This document shows, one piece after another, positions 46,815-57,368 of a stretch of DNA of 64,000 bases. Source of the stretch: Saccharothrix longispora. GTDB taxonomy: Bacteria > Actinomycetota > Actinomycetes > Mycobacteriales > Pseudonocardiaceae. Location of the stretch: contig NZ_NSDM01000008.1 of assembly GCF_030852425.1 (NCBI RefSeq), positions 124,001 to 188,000 on the forward strand, given 5' to 3'. The notes beneath the pieces were generated by a model. It was not told the DNA's origin. It ran no database searches and saw nothing but the letters and a program-made list of their open reading frames with translations. The stretch's first letter is position 1. Each line of letters begins with the position of its first letter. The translations under genes were made by a program, and so were the position numbers.

Positions 46815-47996
46815 TCAGTCCTTGCTGCCGCCCGCCGCGTCCGGGCGGAGGATGATCACGACCCGGTCGTCGCTCGACACGGGGGTCCCGCCGGCCGCCT
46901 TGTTCACCGTCCCCGCCAGGGCGGTCCGGTCGTCCAGCGCCACCAACGGCCCCAGGCGGCCGAAGCCGTCCTCGCCCCCCAGCATCGGCTCCGGCTTCCC
47001 GGTGAAGCTCCCGTCCGGGTTCATCGGCAGCGACAGGGTGCCCGGCGTCGCGGACGTCGCGACCCACACCATGTCCGACATCGACGCGCACCCGGCGACG
47101 CCCGGCCGCTCCGGCCACGACCACGCCGCGTCGCCCAGGGCCTTGCCCGCCTCGACCCGGTACAGCAGGTCCGCCGACGCGCCCGCGTCGGTCACCCACG
47201 TCTTCGACCCGTCGCCGGACACGCACAGCCCGCCCGGCGACCGCAGCCCGGAGGCCAGCACCCGCGACCCGGCGGTGGGGTTGCCCGGCGCGGGCCGGCC
47301 GGAGCCGTCGATCCGCAGCACCTTCCCCGCCAGCGACGCCGGGTCGGCCGCCGACGCCGGGTCGCCCGCGTCCCCGGTGGCCACGAGCAGCGCGCCGGTG
47401 CGGTCGTGCGCCAGCACGCCCCGGTTGCCCGAGGGCCCCTTGGGGATGCCGGTGAGCACGGGCTTGAGCACGTCGCCGGGTGCGATCCGCATCACCCGGT
47501 TGTCGGTGGCGGTCGTCACGTACACGTAGACGAGCTGGTCCTCGGGATAGGTGGGCGACAGGGTCAGCCCGGTCAGCCCGCCGTCGGCGGCGGCGTCCAC
47601 GTCGAAGCGGGCCAGCTCGACCGGGTCCACGTCCTTCGCCACGCGCACGAGCCGCCCGGTGGACCGCTCGGTGGCCAGCGCCGTCACCGCGCCCGTGGAC
47701 GGGTTCACGTCGGTCAGCGCGACCCCGGACACCGGGTCCAGGCAGGTGCCGACGACGGCCGGGTTGAAGTCCTTGCAGCCCTGCGGCGGCGGCACGGGGG
47801 TCTGCGACTGGCCCGGTTCCTGCCCCTGCGGGGCCTTGGGCAGCTCACCGGGCAGCTCGGGCACCGGCCCGGCCTGCGGCGTCAACTGCTGCGCCGCGCT
47901 CCACCCCGCCGGTCCCGGCTGCTCGGGGAAGCTCGCGCAGCCCGCGACCAGCAGGCCCAGGGCTGACCCGATCACCACTCCACGCAGTCGCGACAC
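46815..47996 (-). CDS. Glucose/sorbosone dehydrogenase-type lipoprotein
   Basis: A 393-residue lipoprotein. The signal sequence ends in the lipobox LLVAGC with Cys20 as lipidation site. A Pro/Gln-rich linker follows to about residue 70. The rest is a beta-propeller of the PQQ-dependent sugar dehydrogenase (GDH/HHIP) family, with GGLTGLTLSPTYPEDQLVYV, NRGVLAHDRTGALLVATGD (canonical GD after the strand) and GLRSPGGLCVSGDG. It would sit on the outer face of the membrane. Catalytic activity is uncertain, as many actinobacterial members are uncharacterised. TAACCT lies 7 bases ahead of GTG 47996, suggesting a leaderless start. Confidence 0.85.
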   Translation of the reverse strand: MSRLRGVVIGSALGLLVAGCASFPEQPGPAGWSAAQQLTPQAGPVPELPGELPKAPQGQEPGQSQTPVPPPQGCKDFNPAVVGTCLDPVSGVALTDVNPSTGAVTALATERSTGRLVRVAKDVDPVELARFDVDAAADGGLTGLTLSPTYPEDQLVYVYVTTATDNRVMRIAPGDVLKPVLTGIPKGPSGNRGVLAHDRTGALLVATGDAGDPASAADPASLAGKVLRIDGSGRPAPGNPTAGSRVLASGLRSPGGLCVSGDGSKTWVTDAGASADLLYRVEAGKALGDAAWSWPERPGVAGCASMSDMVWVATSATPGTLSLPMNPDGSFTGKPEPMLGGEDGFGRLGPLVALDDRTALAGTVNKAAGGTPVSSDDRVVIILRPDAAGGSKD

Positions 47997-48006
47997 ACCA
48001 CCCAGG

Positions 48007-48876
48007 TTAAGCGCGCGGCCGTGAACGCGGGGTGAGCGGCCCGTCGACGTCGTCGCCGAGCACCCGCTCCACCGCCGCCACCCGGTCGAGCAGCAGCTCC
48101 AGCTCCTCGACGACCACGCGCGGGTCCTCCAGCGGCAGGAAGTGGGTGTTGGGCAGCACCCGCACCCTGGCCTGCGGCAGCGCGGCGACCGGGTCGACCA
48201 CGCCCGACGTGCAGGCCAGCACGTCGTACCGCGCGGCGAGCACGGTGGTGGGGCACGTCACGCCGGCCAGGTCGAGCGGGGGCGTGCGGCCCAGCGCCAG
48301 CGCCAGCGTGAAGTACCACCGCCAGTCGTGCCGCAGGAACCGCCGCAGCGTCGCGACCAGCGGGAGCGGCAGGTTCGGCACGGGCAGCCGGTGCAGCACG
48401 CCGTCCAGCAGCGGCCCGGCGGCCCGCAACGCCGTGGCGCCCGCCACGCCCAGCAGCCGCCGCACCTCCGGCGGCACGCCGGGCACGGCGAGGACGCCCG
48501 CGAAGGAGTCCCCCGGCGAGCCGGCGACGAGCATCAGCCCGCTGACCCGCGACGGGTGCCGCAGCGCCAGTTCGGCGGCCACGGTCACCCCCATCGACCA
48601 GCCCATCACGACGCACCGCTCGACCCCGGCGTCGTCGAGGACGGCCAGCGCGTCGGCCACGTGGTCGGCCACCTCGATGCGGGTGGGGTCGGCGGGCCGG
48701 TCGGACCCGGGGGTGCCCCGGTGGTACCAGCTGTGCACGCGGGCGGTCGGCAGCTCCGGCCAGCCGTCGGGCACGGCGCCGAGACCGGGGGACAGGAGCA
48801 CGTCCGGGCCGTCGCCGTCCGTGCGCCACAGCCTGATCCGCGTGCCGTCCGCGCTGCGGACGTCGTGCTCCAGCAT
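48007..48876 (-). CDS. Alpha/beta hydrolase
   Basis: A 289-residue alpha/beta-hydrolase. LLSPGLGAVPDGWPEL is the oxyanion-loop region, VVMGWSMGVTVAAELAL holds the nucleophile elbow GWSMG, and LARYD/VLPNTHFLPLEDP supply the acid and His (PNTHFLP). Helical lid residues lie at about 130-210. It acts on an unknown ester or similar bond in the cytosol. ATG 48876 is only 30 bases from the divergent dehydrogenase start, so the two promoters overlap. The lipoprotein gene begins 10 bases after its stop. Confidence 0.88.
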   Translation of the reverse strand: MLEHDVRSADGTRIRLWRTDGDGPDVLLSPGLGAVPDGWPELPTARVHSWYHRGTPGSDRPADPTRIEVADHVADALAVLDDAGVERCVVMGWSMGVTVAAELALRHPSRVSGLMLVAGSPGDSFAGVLAVPGVPPEVRRLLGVAGATALRAAGPLLDGVLHRLPVPNLPLPLVATLRRFLRHDWRWYFTLALALGRTPPLDLAGVTCPTTVLAARYDVLACTSGVVDPVAALPQARVRVLPNTHFLPLEDPRVVVEELELLLDRVAAVERVLGDDVDGPLTPRSRPRA

Positions 48877-48906
48877 GGCGGCCAGTGTGCCGTAACGTGC
48901 GGGGGC

Positions 48907-49821
48907 GTGAGTGTCACCGTGCTGGTTCCCGACGAAACCGGTGTCCGCGCCCTGTCCCGGGTGGAGGGTGTGCGGCCCGTCCGCTACGAGCCCGGGCAGC
49001 CGTTGCCCGCCGAGGCCGCCGAGGCCGAGGTGATCGTGCCGCGCTTCCTCCAGACCACCGACCCGGGCGAGGTGTTCGCGCAGCTGCCCGCGCTGAAGTA
49101 CGTGCAGCTGCTGTCGGCGGGCGCGGAGCGGTTCGTCGGCGCGGTGCCGGACGGCGTGCTGCTGTCGACGTGCCGGGGCGCGCACGGCGGCAGCACGGCG
49201 GAGTGGGCGATCGGCGCGCTGCTCTCGATCTACCGCGACTTCCCGGCGTTCGAGCGGGCCCGGCAGGAGGGCCGCTGGGACTTCCACGCGACGGACACGT
49301 TGCAGGACAAGAAGGTGCTCGTGGTCGGCGCGGGCGACCTGGGCGAGCAGTTCCGGCGGCGGCTGGAGCCGTTCGACGCGACCGCCACGATGGTCGGCCG
49401 CACGGCCCGGCCCGGCGTGCACGGCGTGGACGAGCTGCCGGAGCTGCTGGGCGGCTTCGACGCGGTGCTGGTCGTGGTGCCGCTGACCGGGCGGACCGCG
49501 GGGCTGGTGGACGCCGCGTTCCTGGCCCGGATGAAGGACGGCGCGGTCCTGGTGAACGCGGCGCGCGGCGCGGTGGTCGACACCGACGCGCTGCTCGCGG
49601 AGCTGCGCTCGGGCCGGTTGCGGGCGGCGCTGGACGTCACCGAGCCCGAGCCGCTGCCCGAGGGGCATCCACTGTGGACGGCGCCGGGCCTGTTCATCAC
49701 CCCCCACGTGGCGGGCAGCTGCACGGGTCACACCGAGCGCGCGTACGCCGTGGTGGCCGCCGAGGTGGCCCGGTACGCCCGCGGAGAGCGGCCGGTCAAC
49801 GTGGTGACAGGCGATTATTAA
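48907..49821 (+). CDS. D-isomer-specific 2-hydroxyacid dehydrogenase
   Basis: A 304-residue NAD(P)-dependent dehydrogenase. The NAD fold is VLVVGAGDLGEQFRRRLEPF. Catalytic positions fit the family: Arg in LVNAARGAVVDTDALL, Glu in DVTEPEPLPEGHPLW, and His in ITPHVAGSCTGH. Reduces a 2-keto acid to the D-hydroxy acid or the reverse; the substrate is not predictable. GTG 48907 has TAACGT 8 bases ahead, a possible leaderless promoter in the 30-base gap shared with the divergent hydrolase. Confidence 0.9.
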   Translation: MSVTVLVPDETGVRALSRVEGVRPVRYEPGQPLPAEAAEAEVIVPRFLQTTDPGEVFAQLPALKYVQLLSAGAERFVGAVPDGVLLSTCRGAHGGSTAEWAIGALLSIYRDFPAFERARQEGRWDFHATDTLQDKKVLVVGAGDLGEQFRRRLEPFDATATMVGRTARPGVHGVDELPELLGGFDAVLVVVPLTGRTAGLVDAAFLARMKDGAVLVNAARGAVVDTDALLAELRSGRLRAALDVTEPEPLPEGHPLWTAPGLFITPHVAGSCTGHTERAYAVVAAEVARYARGERPVNVVTGDY

Positions 49822-49893
49822 CCCGTTCGGGTGAACCTGCGCCGCGAAACGGACGCTCGCGGTCGTCGTCCGAACCTCCTAACGTGCGGGTGC

Positions 49894-50622
49894 GTGGCTA
49901 CTCACGACGACCGCTCGAAGGCTTCGGGCGGCTACTCCGACGACGGGTTCTACTCGACGAGCAGCGCGGGCGGCGGCGGAGTCCACCACTTCGACGACGG
50001 CACCACCGCCTTCGGCGCGCAGGCGTACGACAAGGACACCCAGAGCTTCGACTCCACCGGGTACACGCCGGTCACCACGCTCGACGAGCCCGCCTCCCAC
50101 TACGACGACGAGGACGACGAGCGCAGGCCGTTCGGGTGGAGCGCCGGCCCCGACATCGGCCTGCTGGTGCTGCGACTGGCCCTGGGCGGCGCGTTCGTGG
50201 TGCACGGGTCGCAGAAGGTGTTCGGCCTGTTCGGCGGACCGGGCGTCGACGGCTTCGCGAACTACCTCCAGTCGGTGGGCTTCCGCGAGCCGCGCATCCT
50301 GGCGTGGGTGACGGGCGTCACCGAGCTGGCGGGCGGCGGTCTGCTCGTCCTCGGCCTGTTCACGCCGCTGGCGGCGGCCGGCGTGCTGGGCGTGATGGCG
50401 AACGTGATCGCGCTCAAGTACCGGGGCGGGTTCTTCGCGCCCAACGGCGTGGAGCTGGAGGTCGCGTACGCGGCGATGGCGTTCGGCCTGCTGTTCGCCG
50501 GGCCGGGCCGGGCGGCCCTGGACTACGACCGCGGCTGGTTCCGCCACGCGCTGCTCGCCGGGTTCATCTGCCTGGTGCTGGCGGCGGGCGCGACGGCCGC
50601 GACCCTCTACGTGTTCCGCTGA
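49894..50622 (+). CDS. DoxX family membrane protein
   Basis: A 242-residue protein. The first about 85 residues are acidic and Ser/Gly/Tyr-rich, likely disordered and cytosolic (GGYSDDGFYSTSSAGGGG, HYDDEDDERRPFGW). Then come four membrane spans of the DoxX fold: LLVLRLALGGAFVVHGSQKV, a periplasmic loop with PGVDGFANYLQSVGF, VTELAGGGLLVLGL and LLAGFICLVLAAGATAATLY. In mycobacteria a DoxX protein partners superoxide dismutase and a thiol protein under oxidative stress; the role here is unknown. GTG 49894 is chosen since upstream residues are not family-like. Confidence 0.85.
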   Translation: MATHDDRSKASGGYSDDGFYSTSSAGGGGVHHFDDGTTAFGAQAYDKDTQSFDSTGYTPVTTLDEPASHYDDEDDERRPFGWSAGPDIGLLVLRLALGGAFVVHGSQKVFGLFGGPGVDGFANYLQSVGFREPRILAWVTGVTELAGGGLLVLGLFTPLAAAGVLGVMANVIALKYRGGFFAPNGVELEVAYAAMAFGLLFAGPGRAALDYDRGWFRHALLAGFICLVLAAGATAATLYVFR

Positions 50623-50643
50623 CGAACCTCCCGACGTGCGAAA

Positions 50644-50670
50644 ACCGGCCGCCCCGAGGGGACGGCCGGT
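50644..50670. terminator. Bidirectional terminator, doxX / ilvD
   Basis: ACCGGCCGCCCC (50644-50655) pairs with GGGGACGGCCGGT (50658-50670), leaving a very short loop and one mismatch. It sits between convergent genes ending at 50622 and 50683. On the minus strand the AAAA at 50640-50643 reads as a short U tract. Confidence 0.8.
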
Positions 50671-50682
50671 CCCCGGGAAGAC

Positions 50683-52527
50683 CTACCTGGTGACGTCCCG
50701 CACCGCGCCGGTGGACGCGTCCGTCGCCATCCGCGCGTAGGCGCGCAGCGCCGAGGTCACCGGGCGCACCCGGTCCACCGGCTGCCACGGCCGCTCGGAC
50801 GCCTCCATCTTCGCCCGCCGCTCGGCCAGCACCTCGTCGTCGACCAGCAGCTCCAGCCGGCGCTCGTGCACGTCGATCAGGATGCGGTCGCCGTCCTGGA
50901 CCAGGCCGATCACGCCACCGCCCGCCGCCTCCGGCGAGACGTGGCCGATCGACAGGCCCGACGTGCCGCCGGAGAACCGGCCGTCGGTGATCAGCGCGCA
51001 CTTCCGACCCAGCCCCGCGCCCTTGAGGAACGCGGTCGGGTGCAGCATCTCCTGCATGCCCGGCCCGCCCGCGGGGCCCTCGTAGCGGACCACCAGCACG
51101 TCGCCGGCCCGGATCTCCTTCTTCAGGATCACCGAGACGGCCTCCTCCTGGGACTCGACGACGCGCGCCGGGCCCTCGAAGCGCCACAGCTCCTCGTCGA
51201 TGCCCGCCGCCTTGACCACCGCGCCGCGCTCGGCCAGGTTGCCGTGCAGCACGGCCAGGCCGCCGTCCTTGGTGTAGGCGTGCTCGACGTCGCGGATGCA
51301 GCCGCCGGCGGCGTCCGTGTCGAGCTTCGACCAGCGGTTCGTCGTGGAGAACGCCTGCGTGGTGCGCACCCCGCCGGGCGCCGCGTGGAACAGCTCGACC
51401 GCCTTCCCGGACGGCGACTCTGCGCGGACGTCCCACGCCCCGAGCCAGGACGCGAGGTCCGGGCTGTGCACGGTGCGCACGTCCTCGTTGAGCAGCCCGG
51501 CCCGCCACAGCTCGCCCAGCAGGGCGGGGATGCCACCGGCCCGGTGGACGTCCTCCATGTGGTAGTCCGAGTTCGGCGACACCTTCGACAGGCACGGCAC
51601 GCGGCGGCTGAGCGCGTCGATGTCGGCCAGCGTGAAGTCGACCTCGCCCTCCTGCGCGGCGGCGAGGACGTGCAGCACGGTGTTCGTCGAGCCGCCCATC
51701 GCCATGTCCAGCGCCATGGCGTTCTCGAACGCCTTGCGGTTCGCGATCGACCGCGGCAGCACCGACTCGTCGTCCTGCTCGTAGTACTGCTTGCACAGCT
51801 CCACGACCACGCGGCCGGCCTCGGCGAACAGCTCGCGGCGCGCGGCGTGCGTGGCCAGCGTCGACCCGTTGCCGGGCAGCGACAGGCCCAGCGCCTCGGT
51901 GAGGCAGTTCATCGAGTTCGCGGTGAACATGCCCGAGCAGGAGCCGCACGTCGGGCACGCCGACCGCTCGACCTCGGCCAACCCGGCCTCGTCCACGTCC
52001 GGCGACGCCGACGCGGAGATCGCGGTGATCAGGTCGGTGGGCGCGACGGCCACGCCGTCCACCACGACCGCCTTGCCCGCCTCCATCGGCCCGCCCGAGA
52101 CGAACACCACGGGGATGTTGAGCCGCATCGCGGCGTTCAGCATGCCCGGGGTGATCTTGTCGCAGTTCGAGATGCACACGATCGCGTCGGCCTGGTGCGC
52201 GTTGACCATGTACTCGACCGAGTCGGCGATGATCTCGCGCGAGGGCAGCGAGTAGAGCATGCCGCTGTGGCCCATCGCGATGCCGTCGTCCACGGCGATG
52301 GTGTGGAACTCGCGCGCCACGCCGCCCGCCTCGCGGATCGCCTCGGCCACGATGTCGCCGAGGTCGCGGAGGTGCACGTGACCGGGCACGAACTGCGTGT
52401 AGGAGTTGGCGATCGCCACGATGGGCTTGCCGAAGTCCGAGTCGGTCATGCCGGTCGCCCGCCACAGCGAGCGGGCGCCCGCGGCGTTGCGGCCGTGGGT
52501 CGTGGTGCGGGAACGGAGCGGTGGCAC
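50683..52527 (-). CDS. ilvD: Dihydroxy-acid dehydratase
   Basis: A 614-residue IlvD, third enzyme of isoleucine/valine synthesis, turning dihydroxy acids into 2-keto acids. Fe-S ligands appear in [13 protein letters not shown] and [29 protein letters not shown] and [16 protein letters not shown] are conserved cofactor/substrate loops. The N-terminus [20 protein letters not shown] matches the family. It works with ilvBNC, which lies 1.4 kb away on the other strand, so the pathway genes are near but separately transcribed. ATG/GTG at 52527 is the natural start. Confidence 0.96.
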   Translation of the reverse strand: MPPLRSRTTTHGRNAAGARSLWRATGMTDSDFGKPIVAIANSYTQFVPGHVHLRDLGDIVAEAIREAGGVAREFHTIAVDDGIAMGHSGMLYSLPSREIIADSVEYMVNAHQADAIVCISNCDKITPGMLNAAMRLNIPVVFVSGGPMEAGKAVVVDGVAVAPTDLITAISASASPDVDEAGLAEVERSACPTCGSCSGMFTANSMNCLTEALGLSLPGNGSTLATHAARRELFAEAGRVVVELCKQYYEQDDESVLPRSIANRKAFENAMALDMAMGGSTNTVLHVLAAAQEGEVDFTLADIDALSRRVPCLSKVSPNSDYHMEDVHRAGGIPALLGELWRAGLLNEDVRTVHSPDLASWLGAWDVRAESPSGKAVELFHAAPGGVRTTQAFSTTNRWSKLDTDAAGGCIRDVEHAYTKDGGLAVLHGNLAERGAVVKAAGIDEELWRFEGPARVVESQEEAVSVILKKEIRAGDVLVVRYEGPAGGPGMQEMLHPTAFLKGAGLGRKCALITDGRFSGGTSGLSIGHVSPEAAGGGVIGLVQDGDRILIDVHERRLELLVDDEVLAERRAKMEASERPWQPVDRVRPVTSALRAYARMATDASTGAVRDVTR

Positions 52528-52622
52528 GGCTCCTCCATGTCTGCGGTTCAGGTGCTGGTCGCGGGGCGCGCGAAAGGCGCCGACGGCGCGTGGGGTGGGC
52601 GCCGGGGTGGTGGGAGCGGTGC

Positions 52623-53066
52623 CTAGAGGCTACTCCGCCGCAGCGCCCCCGCGACCAGCACGCCCGCCAGCGCGAGCGTGATGACGTGCACGGCGGTGCA
52701 CCACAGGCAGATCTTGCCGATCAGCAGGAACTCGGCGGCCACCAGGTAGACGACGAACAGCACGCCCACCGCGACCGACGCCAACCGCGCCCAGTGCAGC
52801 GCCTCCACGCGCCACGCGAACGGCAGGGTGGCGACGGTCAGGAAGGCGAAGAACGCCAGGCCCAGCACCGCGACCGGGATGCCGAGCAGCTCGGACTGCT
52901 CACTGGTGGTGACCGTGCCGCAGTCGATCACCTCGCCCTCGGCGCACAGCAGCGCGCCGGCGGTGTAGTGGGCGGTGGTCAGGTAGGTCGAGACGGCCAG
53001 GCCCGCGAGCGACAGCACGAGGCTGACGACCCGTACCCAACGGAGGGTCCGCGTGTTCGAACTCAC
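52623..53066 (-). CDS. Vitamin K epoxide reductase family protein
   Basis: A 147-residue membrane protein with four spans. [20 protein letters not shown] holds the paired loop cysteines and [15 protein letters not shown] the CxxC active site next to the quinone. Bacterial VKOR re-oxidises DsbA-like proteins with menaquinone, aiding disulfide formation outside the membrane. No DsbA-like gene is fused or adjacent. GTG 53066 overlaps the stop of the PH-domain gene (GTGA), so they form a unit. It is the short, single-domain form. Confidence 0.92.
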   Translation of the reverse strand: MSSNTRTLRWVRVVSLVLSLAGLAVSTYLTTAHYTAGALLCAEGEVIDCGTVTTSEQSELLGIPVAVLGLAFFAFLTVATLPFAWRVEALHWARLASVAVGVLFVVYLVAAEFLLIGKICLWCTAVHVITLALAGVLVAGALRRSSL

Positions 53067-53629
53067 TCCCCGGACTGTACGGAGGGCGGCGTTGCACCCC
53101 GGTCAGGCGTGACCGGGGTCTCCGCGGAACCACCCGAAGCGGCGTCGCCCGCGGTGCTCGCCGGTGCGGTCGCCGCCGTGCCGGCCGCGGTCGTGCCCGC
53201 CGGTGTCGTGGTGGTGGGCTCCGGCGTCGACGGCGCCTCGTCCGGGTCCGGAGCCGGGGTCGGGGTCGGCAGGCGACCGCCGCTCACCAGGGCCAGCGCG
53301 GGCACGTGACCCGCCCGGACGGCGGGCAGCCGGACCAGCGAACCGTCCGCGAGCACGACGCTCAGCCATCCGCGCTCGACCACCTTCAGGGCCGTGACCC
53401 CGGACCACGGCACGACCCGCTTGCCGAACGTGCTCCGCGCCACGATCCGCTCACCGTCCACCGTGGTCCGGTTGCGCACGACCCACACCGCGAACGCCGC
53501 CGGCAGCAGGTAGATCGCCTGGAGACCGGGCGCCGCCCAGGCGAACGGCGTCGCGCAGATGGTGGCGAGCCCGGCGGCGAGCAGGGCGGGGGTGGGGATG
53601 CGGAACACGACCTTCGACACGTCCCGCAT
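53063..53629 (-). CDS. PH-domain membrane protein
   Basis: A 188-residue protein. Two membrane spans (LLAAGLATICATPFAWAAPG, LQAIYLLPAAFAVWVV) precede a bacterial PH-like (bPH2) domain, about residues 52-110 (RIVARSTFGKRVVPWSGVTA, GWLSVVLADGSLVRLPAV), and a long Pro/Thr/Ala-rich tail. It resembles actinobacterial low-molecular-weight membrane antigen CFP-6-like proteins. ATG 53629 is chosen; the longer frame upstream is not protein-like. Coupled to the VKOR gene and divergent from ilvB; function unknown. Confidence 0.8.
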   Translation of the reverse strand: MRDVSKVVFRIPTPALLAAGLATICATPFAWAAPGLQAIYLLPAAFAVWVVRNRTTVDGERIVARSTFGKRVVPWSGVTALKVVERGWLSVVLADGSLVRLPAVRAGHVPALALVSGGRLPTPTPAPDPDEAPSTPEPTTTTPAGTTAAGTAATAPASTAGDAASGGSAETPVTPDRGATPPSVQSGE

Positions 53630-53716
53630 GGTCCCACCGGTCGTCCGGGCGGGTGACCCCGGCCCGGGTCCGGGCACGTGGAGGTGTCCACGATCCGGGA
53701 GTGCCGTCCCGCAGAG

Positions 53717-53746
53717 TTGACGCTTCCCGCACTTGACGGTTAACGT
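53717..53746 (+). promoter_or_regulatory. Promoter of the ilvBNC leader transcript
   Basis: TTGACG (53717-53722) and TAACGT (53741-53746) are 18 bases apart. The -10 ends 7 bases before ATG 53754 of the leader peptide, so the transcript should begin at or just before that ATG. Confidence 0.65.
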
Positions 53747-53753
53747 CACCTCC

Positions 53754-53801
53754 ATGCAGCGCAACCTCGTTCTCGTACTTCCCAGGCGCGTCGACGCCTA
53801 G
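53754..53801 (+). CDS. ilvB leader peptide
   Basis: A 15-residue peptide, MQRNLVLVLPRRVDA, followed by TAG. Five consecutive control residues, LVLVL, plus a later Val make it a sensor of leucine and valine charging. It uses GTT, CTC, GTA and CTT codons; GTA, GTT and CTT are rare in this GC-rich DNA and should make the ribosome stall readily. No ribosome site precedes it, and the promoter places the RNA start at the ATG, so it is probably translated leaderless. It governs the attenuator just downstream. Confidence 0.85.
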   Translation: MQRNLVLVLPRRVDA

Positions 53802-53864
53802 GCAACCGAGCTTGCGTCGACGCGCGACCCTCGTGCGACCCGTCCGGGTTGGCGAGGGTTTTTT
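53786..53864 (+). promoter_or_regulatory. Transcription attenuator of ilvBNC
   Basis: GCGCGTCGACGC (53786-53797), inside the leader codons, is a perfect match to GCGTCGACGCGC (53814-53825), forming the early pause hairpin. Then ACCCTCG (53827-53833) pairs with CGAGGGT (53853-53859), with an inner ACCCG/CGGGT stem, followed by T6 (53859-53864): a true intrinsic terminator, rare in this genome. Ribosome stalling on the Leu/Val codons would free the second arm and alter folding. The exact antiterminator pairing is inferred. Confidence 0.85.
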
Positions 53865-53906
53865 CGTGCCCGGACCGTGCATTCTCCTTACCCACGAGGC
53901 AGACAG

Positions 53907-55744
53907 ATGACCAGCGCAACCTCGCGACCGGCTCCCGGTGAGCCGCCGTCGCCCCGCCCTGGACCGCGGCCGAAACCGGCCCCGCCGAGCGGAGCCCCCA
54001 TCCGCGTGACCGGTGCCCAGTCCCTCGTCCGCTCCCTCGAAGCGGTGGGCTGCGAGGTGGTCTTCGGCATTCCCGGCGGCACCATCCTGCCTGCCTACGA
54101 CCCGCTCCTCGACTCCACCAAGGTGCGCCACATCCTGGTCCGCCACGAGCAGGGCGCGGGCCACGCCGCCACCGGGTACGCCCAGGCCACGGGCCGGGTC
54201 GGGGTGTGCATGGCCACCTCCGGCCCCGGCGCCACGAACCTGGTCACGCCGCTGGCGGACGCCAACATGGACTCCGTCCCGGTGGTCGCCATCACGGGCC
54301 AGCAGTCCCGCCCGCTGATCGGGACCGACGCGTTCCAGGAAGCGGACATCTGCGGCATCACGATGCCGATCACCAAGCACAACTTCCTCGTCACCGACGC
54401 CGCGGACATCCCGCGCGCCGTGGCCGAGGCGTTCCACCTGGCCTCCACCGGCCGACCCGGCCCCGTCCTGGTGGACATCCCCAAGGACGTGCTCCAGGAG
54501 ATGACCTCGTTCTCCTGGCCGCCGGAGCTGCGCCTGCCCGGTTACCGGCCGACGACCCGGCCGCACGGCAAGCAGGTGCGCGAGGCCGCGAAGCTGATCG
54601 CCGCGGCCCGCCGCCCCGTCCTGTACGCCGGCGGCGGCGTCATCAAGGCCGAGGCGTCGGCGGAGCTGCTGGAGCTGGCCGAGTCCACCGGCATCCCGGT
54701 GGTCACCACGCTGATGGCGCGCGGCGCGTTCCCCGACTCGCACCCCCAGCACCTGGGCATGCCGGGCATGCACGGCACGGTCGCCGCCGTCGCCGCGATG
54801 CAGAAGGCGGACCTGCTGGTCGCCCTGGGCGCGCGGTTCGACGACCGGGTCACCGGCCAGCTGTCCACGTTCGCCCCGGACGCGCAGGTCGTGCACGCCG
54901 ACATCGACCCGGCCGAGATCTCCAAGAACCGCCGCGCGGACGTCCCGATCGTCGGCGACTGCAAGGAGATCATCGCCGAGCTGATCGACGCGGTCCGCGC
55001 CGAGAAGGAGAACGCCGCCCGCGAGGTCGACCTGGCCCCCTGGTGGGCCACGCTCGACGAGGTCCGCGGCACGTTCCCGCTGGGGTACGACTGGCCCGAG
55101 GACGGCACGCTGTCCCCGCAGTACGTCATCGAGCGGATCGGCGCCCTCACCCCGGCGGACACCGTGTTCACGGCGGGCGTCGGCCAGCACCAGATGTGGG
55201 CCGCGCAGTTCGTGAAGTACGAGTCGCCGCGCACCTGGATCAACTCCGGCGGCCTCGGCACGATGGGCTACGCCGTCCCGGCCGCGATGGGCGCGAAGGC
55301 CGGCGTGCCGGACGTCCAGGTGTGGGCGATCGACGGCGACGGCTGCTTCCAGATGACCAACCAGGAACTCGCCACCTGTGCCATCGAGGGCATCCCGATC
55401 AAGGTCGCCGTCATCAACAACGGCAACCTGGGCATGGTCCGCCAGTGGCAGACCCTGTTCTACGGCGAGCGCTACTCCAGCACCGACCTGGGCACCCACA
55501 AGCACCGCATCCCCGACTTCAAGCTGCTGGCCGAGGCGATGGGCTGCGCGGGCCTGCGCGCCGAGTCCCGCGAGGAGGTCGACGCGGTCATCGAGAAGGC
55601 CATGGAGATCAACGACCGCCCCGTCGTCATCGACTTCGTGGTCGGCAAGGACGCCCAGGTGTGGCCGATGGTCGCGGCGGGCACCGGCAACAGCGAGATC
55701 ATGGCCGCGCGGGGCATCCGCCCCCTGTTCGACGAGGACGAGTG

Positions 55745-55745
<1 letters not shown>
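53907..55745 (+). CDS. ilvB: Acetolactate synthase large (catalytic) subunit
   Basis: A 612-residue ThDP enzyme, first step of valine/leucine and isoleucine synthesis. After a Pro-rich N-terminal extension, [18 protein letters not shown] and the ThDP-activating Glu in [18 protein letters not shown] are seen. [20 protein letters not shown] follows, then the FAD domain [20 protein letters not shown] and the ThDP motif [17 protein letters not shown]...INNGN. ATG 53907 follows the attenuator. Its stop overlaps ilvN (TGATG). Regulated by leader attenuation and, through IlvN, by valine feedback. Confidence 0.97.
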
Positions 55746-57299
<1,554 letters not shown>

Positions 57300-57316
57300 T
57301 ACCTGCTGTTTCGCCC

Positions 57317-57354
57317 CCGGAGCCCGCGGTGTTCACGCACGCCGCGGGCTCCGG
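57317..57354 (+). terminator. Terminator after ilvBNC
   Basis: CCGGAGCCCGCGG (57317-57329) is fully complementary to CCGCGGGCTCCGG (57342-57354), with a 12-base loop. It begins 18 bases after the ilvC stop. Confidence 0.88.
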
Positions 57355-57360
57355 TATATC
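57332..57360 (+). promoter_or_regulatory. Promoter embedded in the ilvC terminator
   Basis: TTCACG (57332-57337), within the terminator loop, and TATATC (57355-57360), directly after the hairpin, are exactly 17 bases apart. The -10 ends 8 bases before ATG 57369, so the DUF397 transcript would be leaderless. Confidence 0.5.
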
Positions 57361-57368
57361 TAGGTCCC

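Noticed and set aside
46528..47226. Minus-strand open frame extending past the lipoprotein gene
   Set aside because: Shadow frame with Arg/Gly-rich sequence; the lipoprotein reading frame with lipobox and propeller motifs is the real gene.
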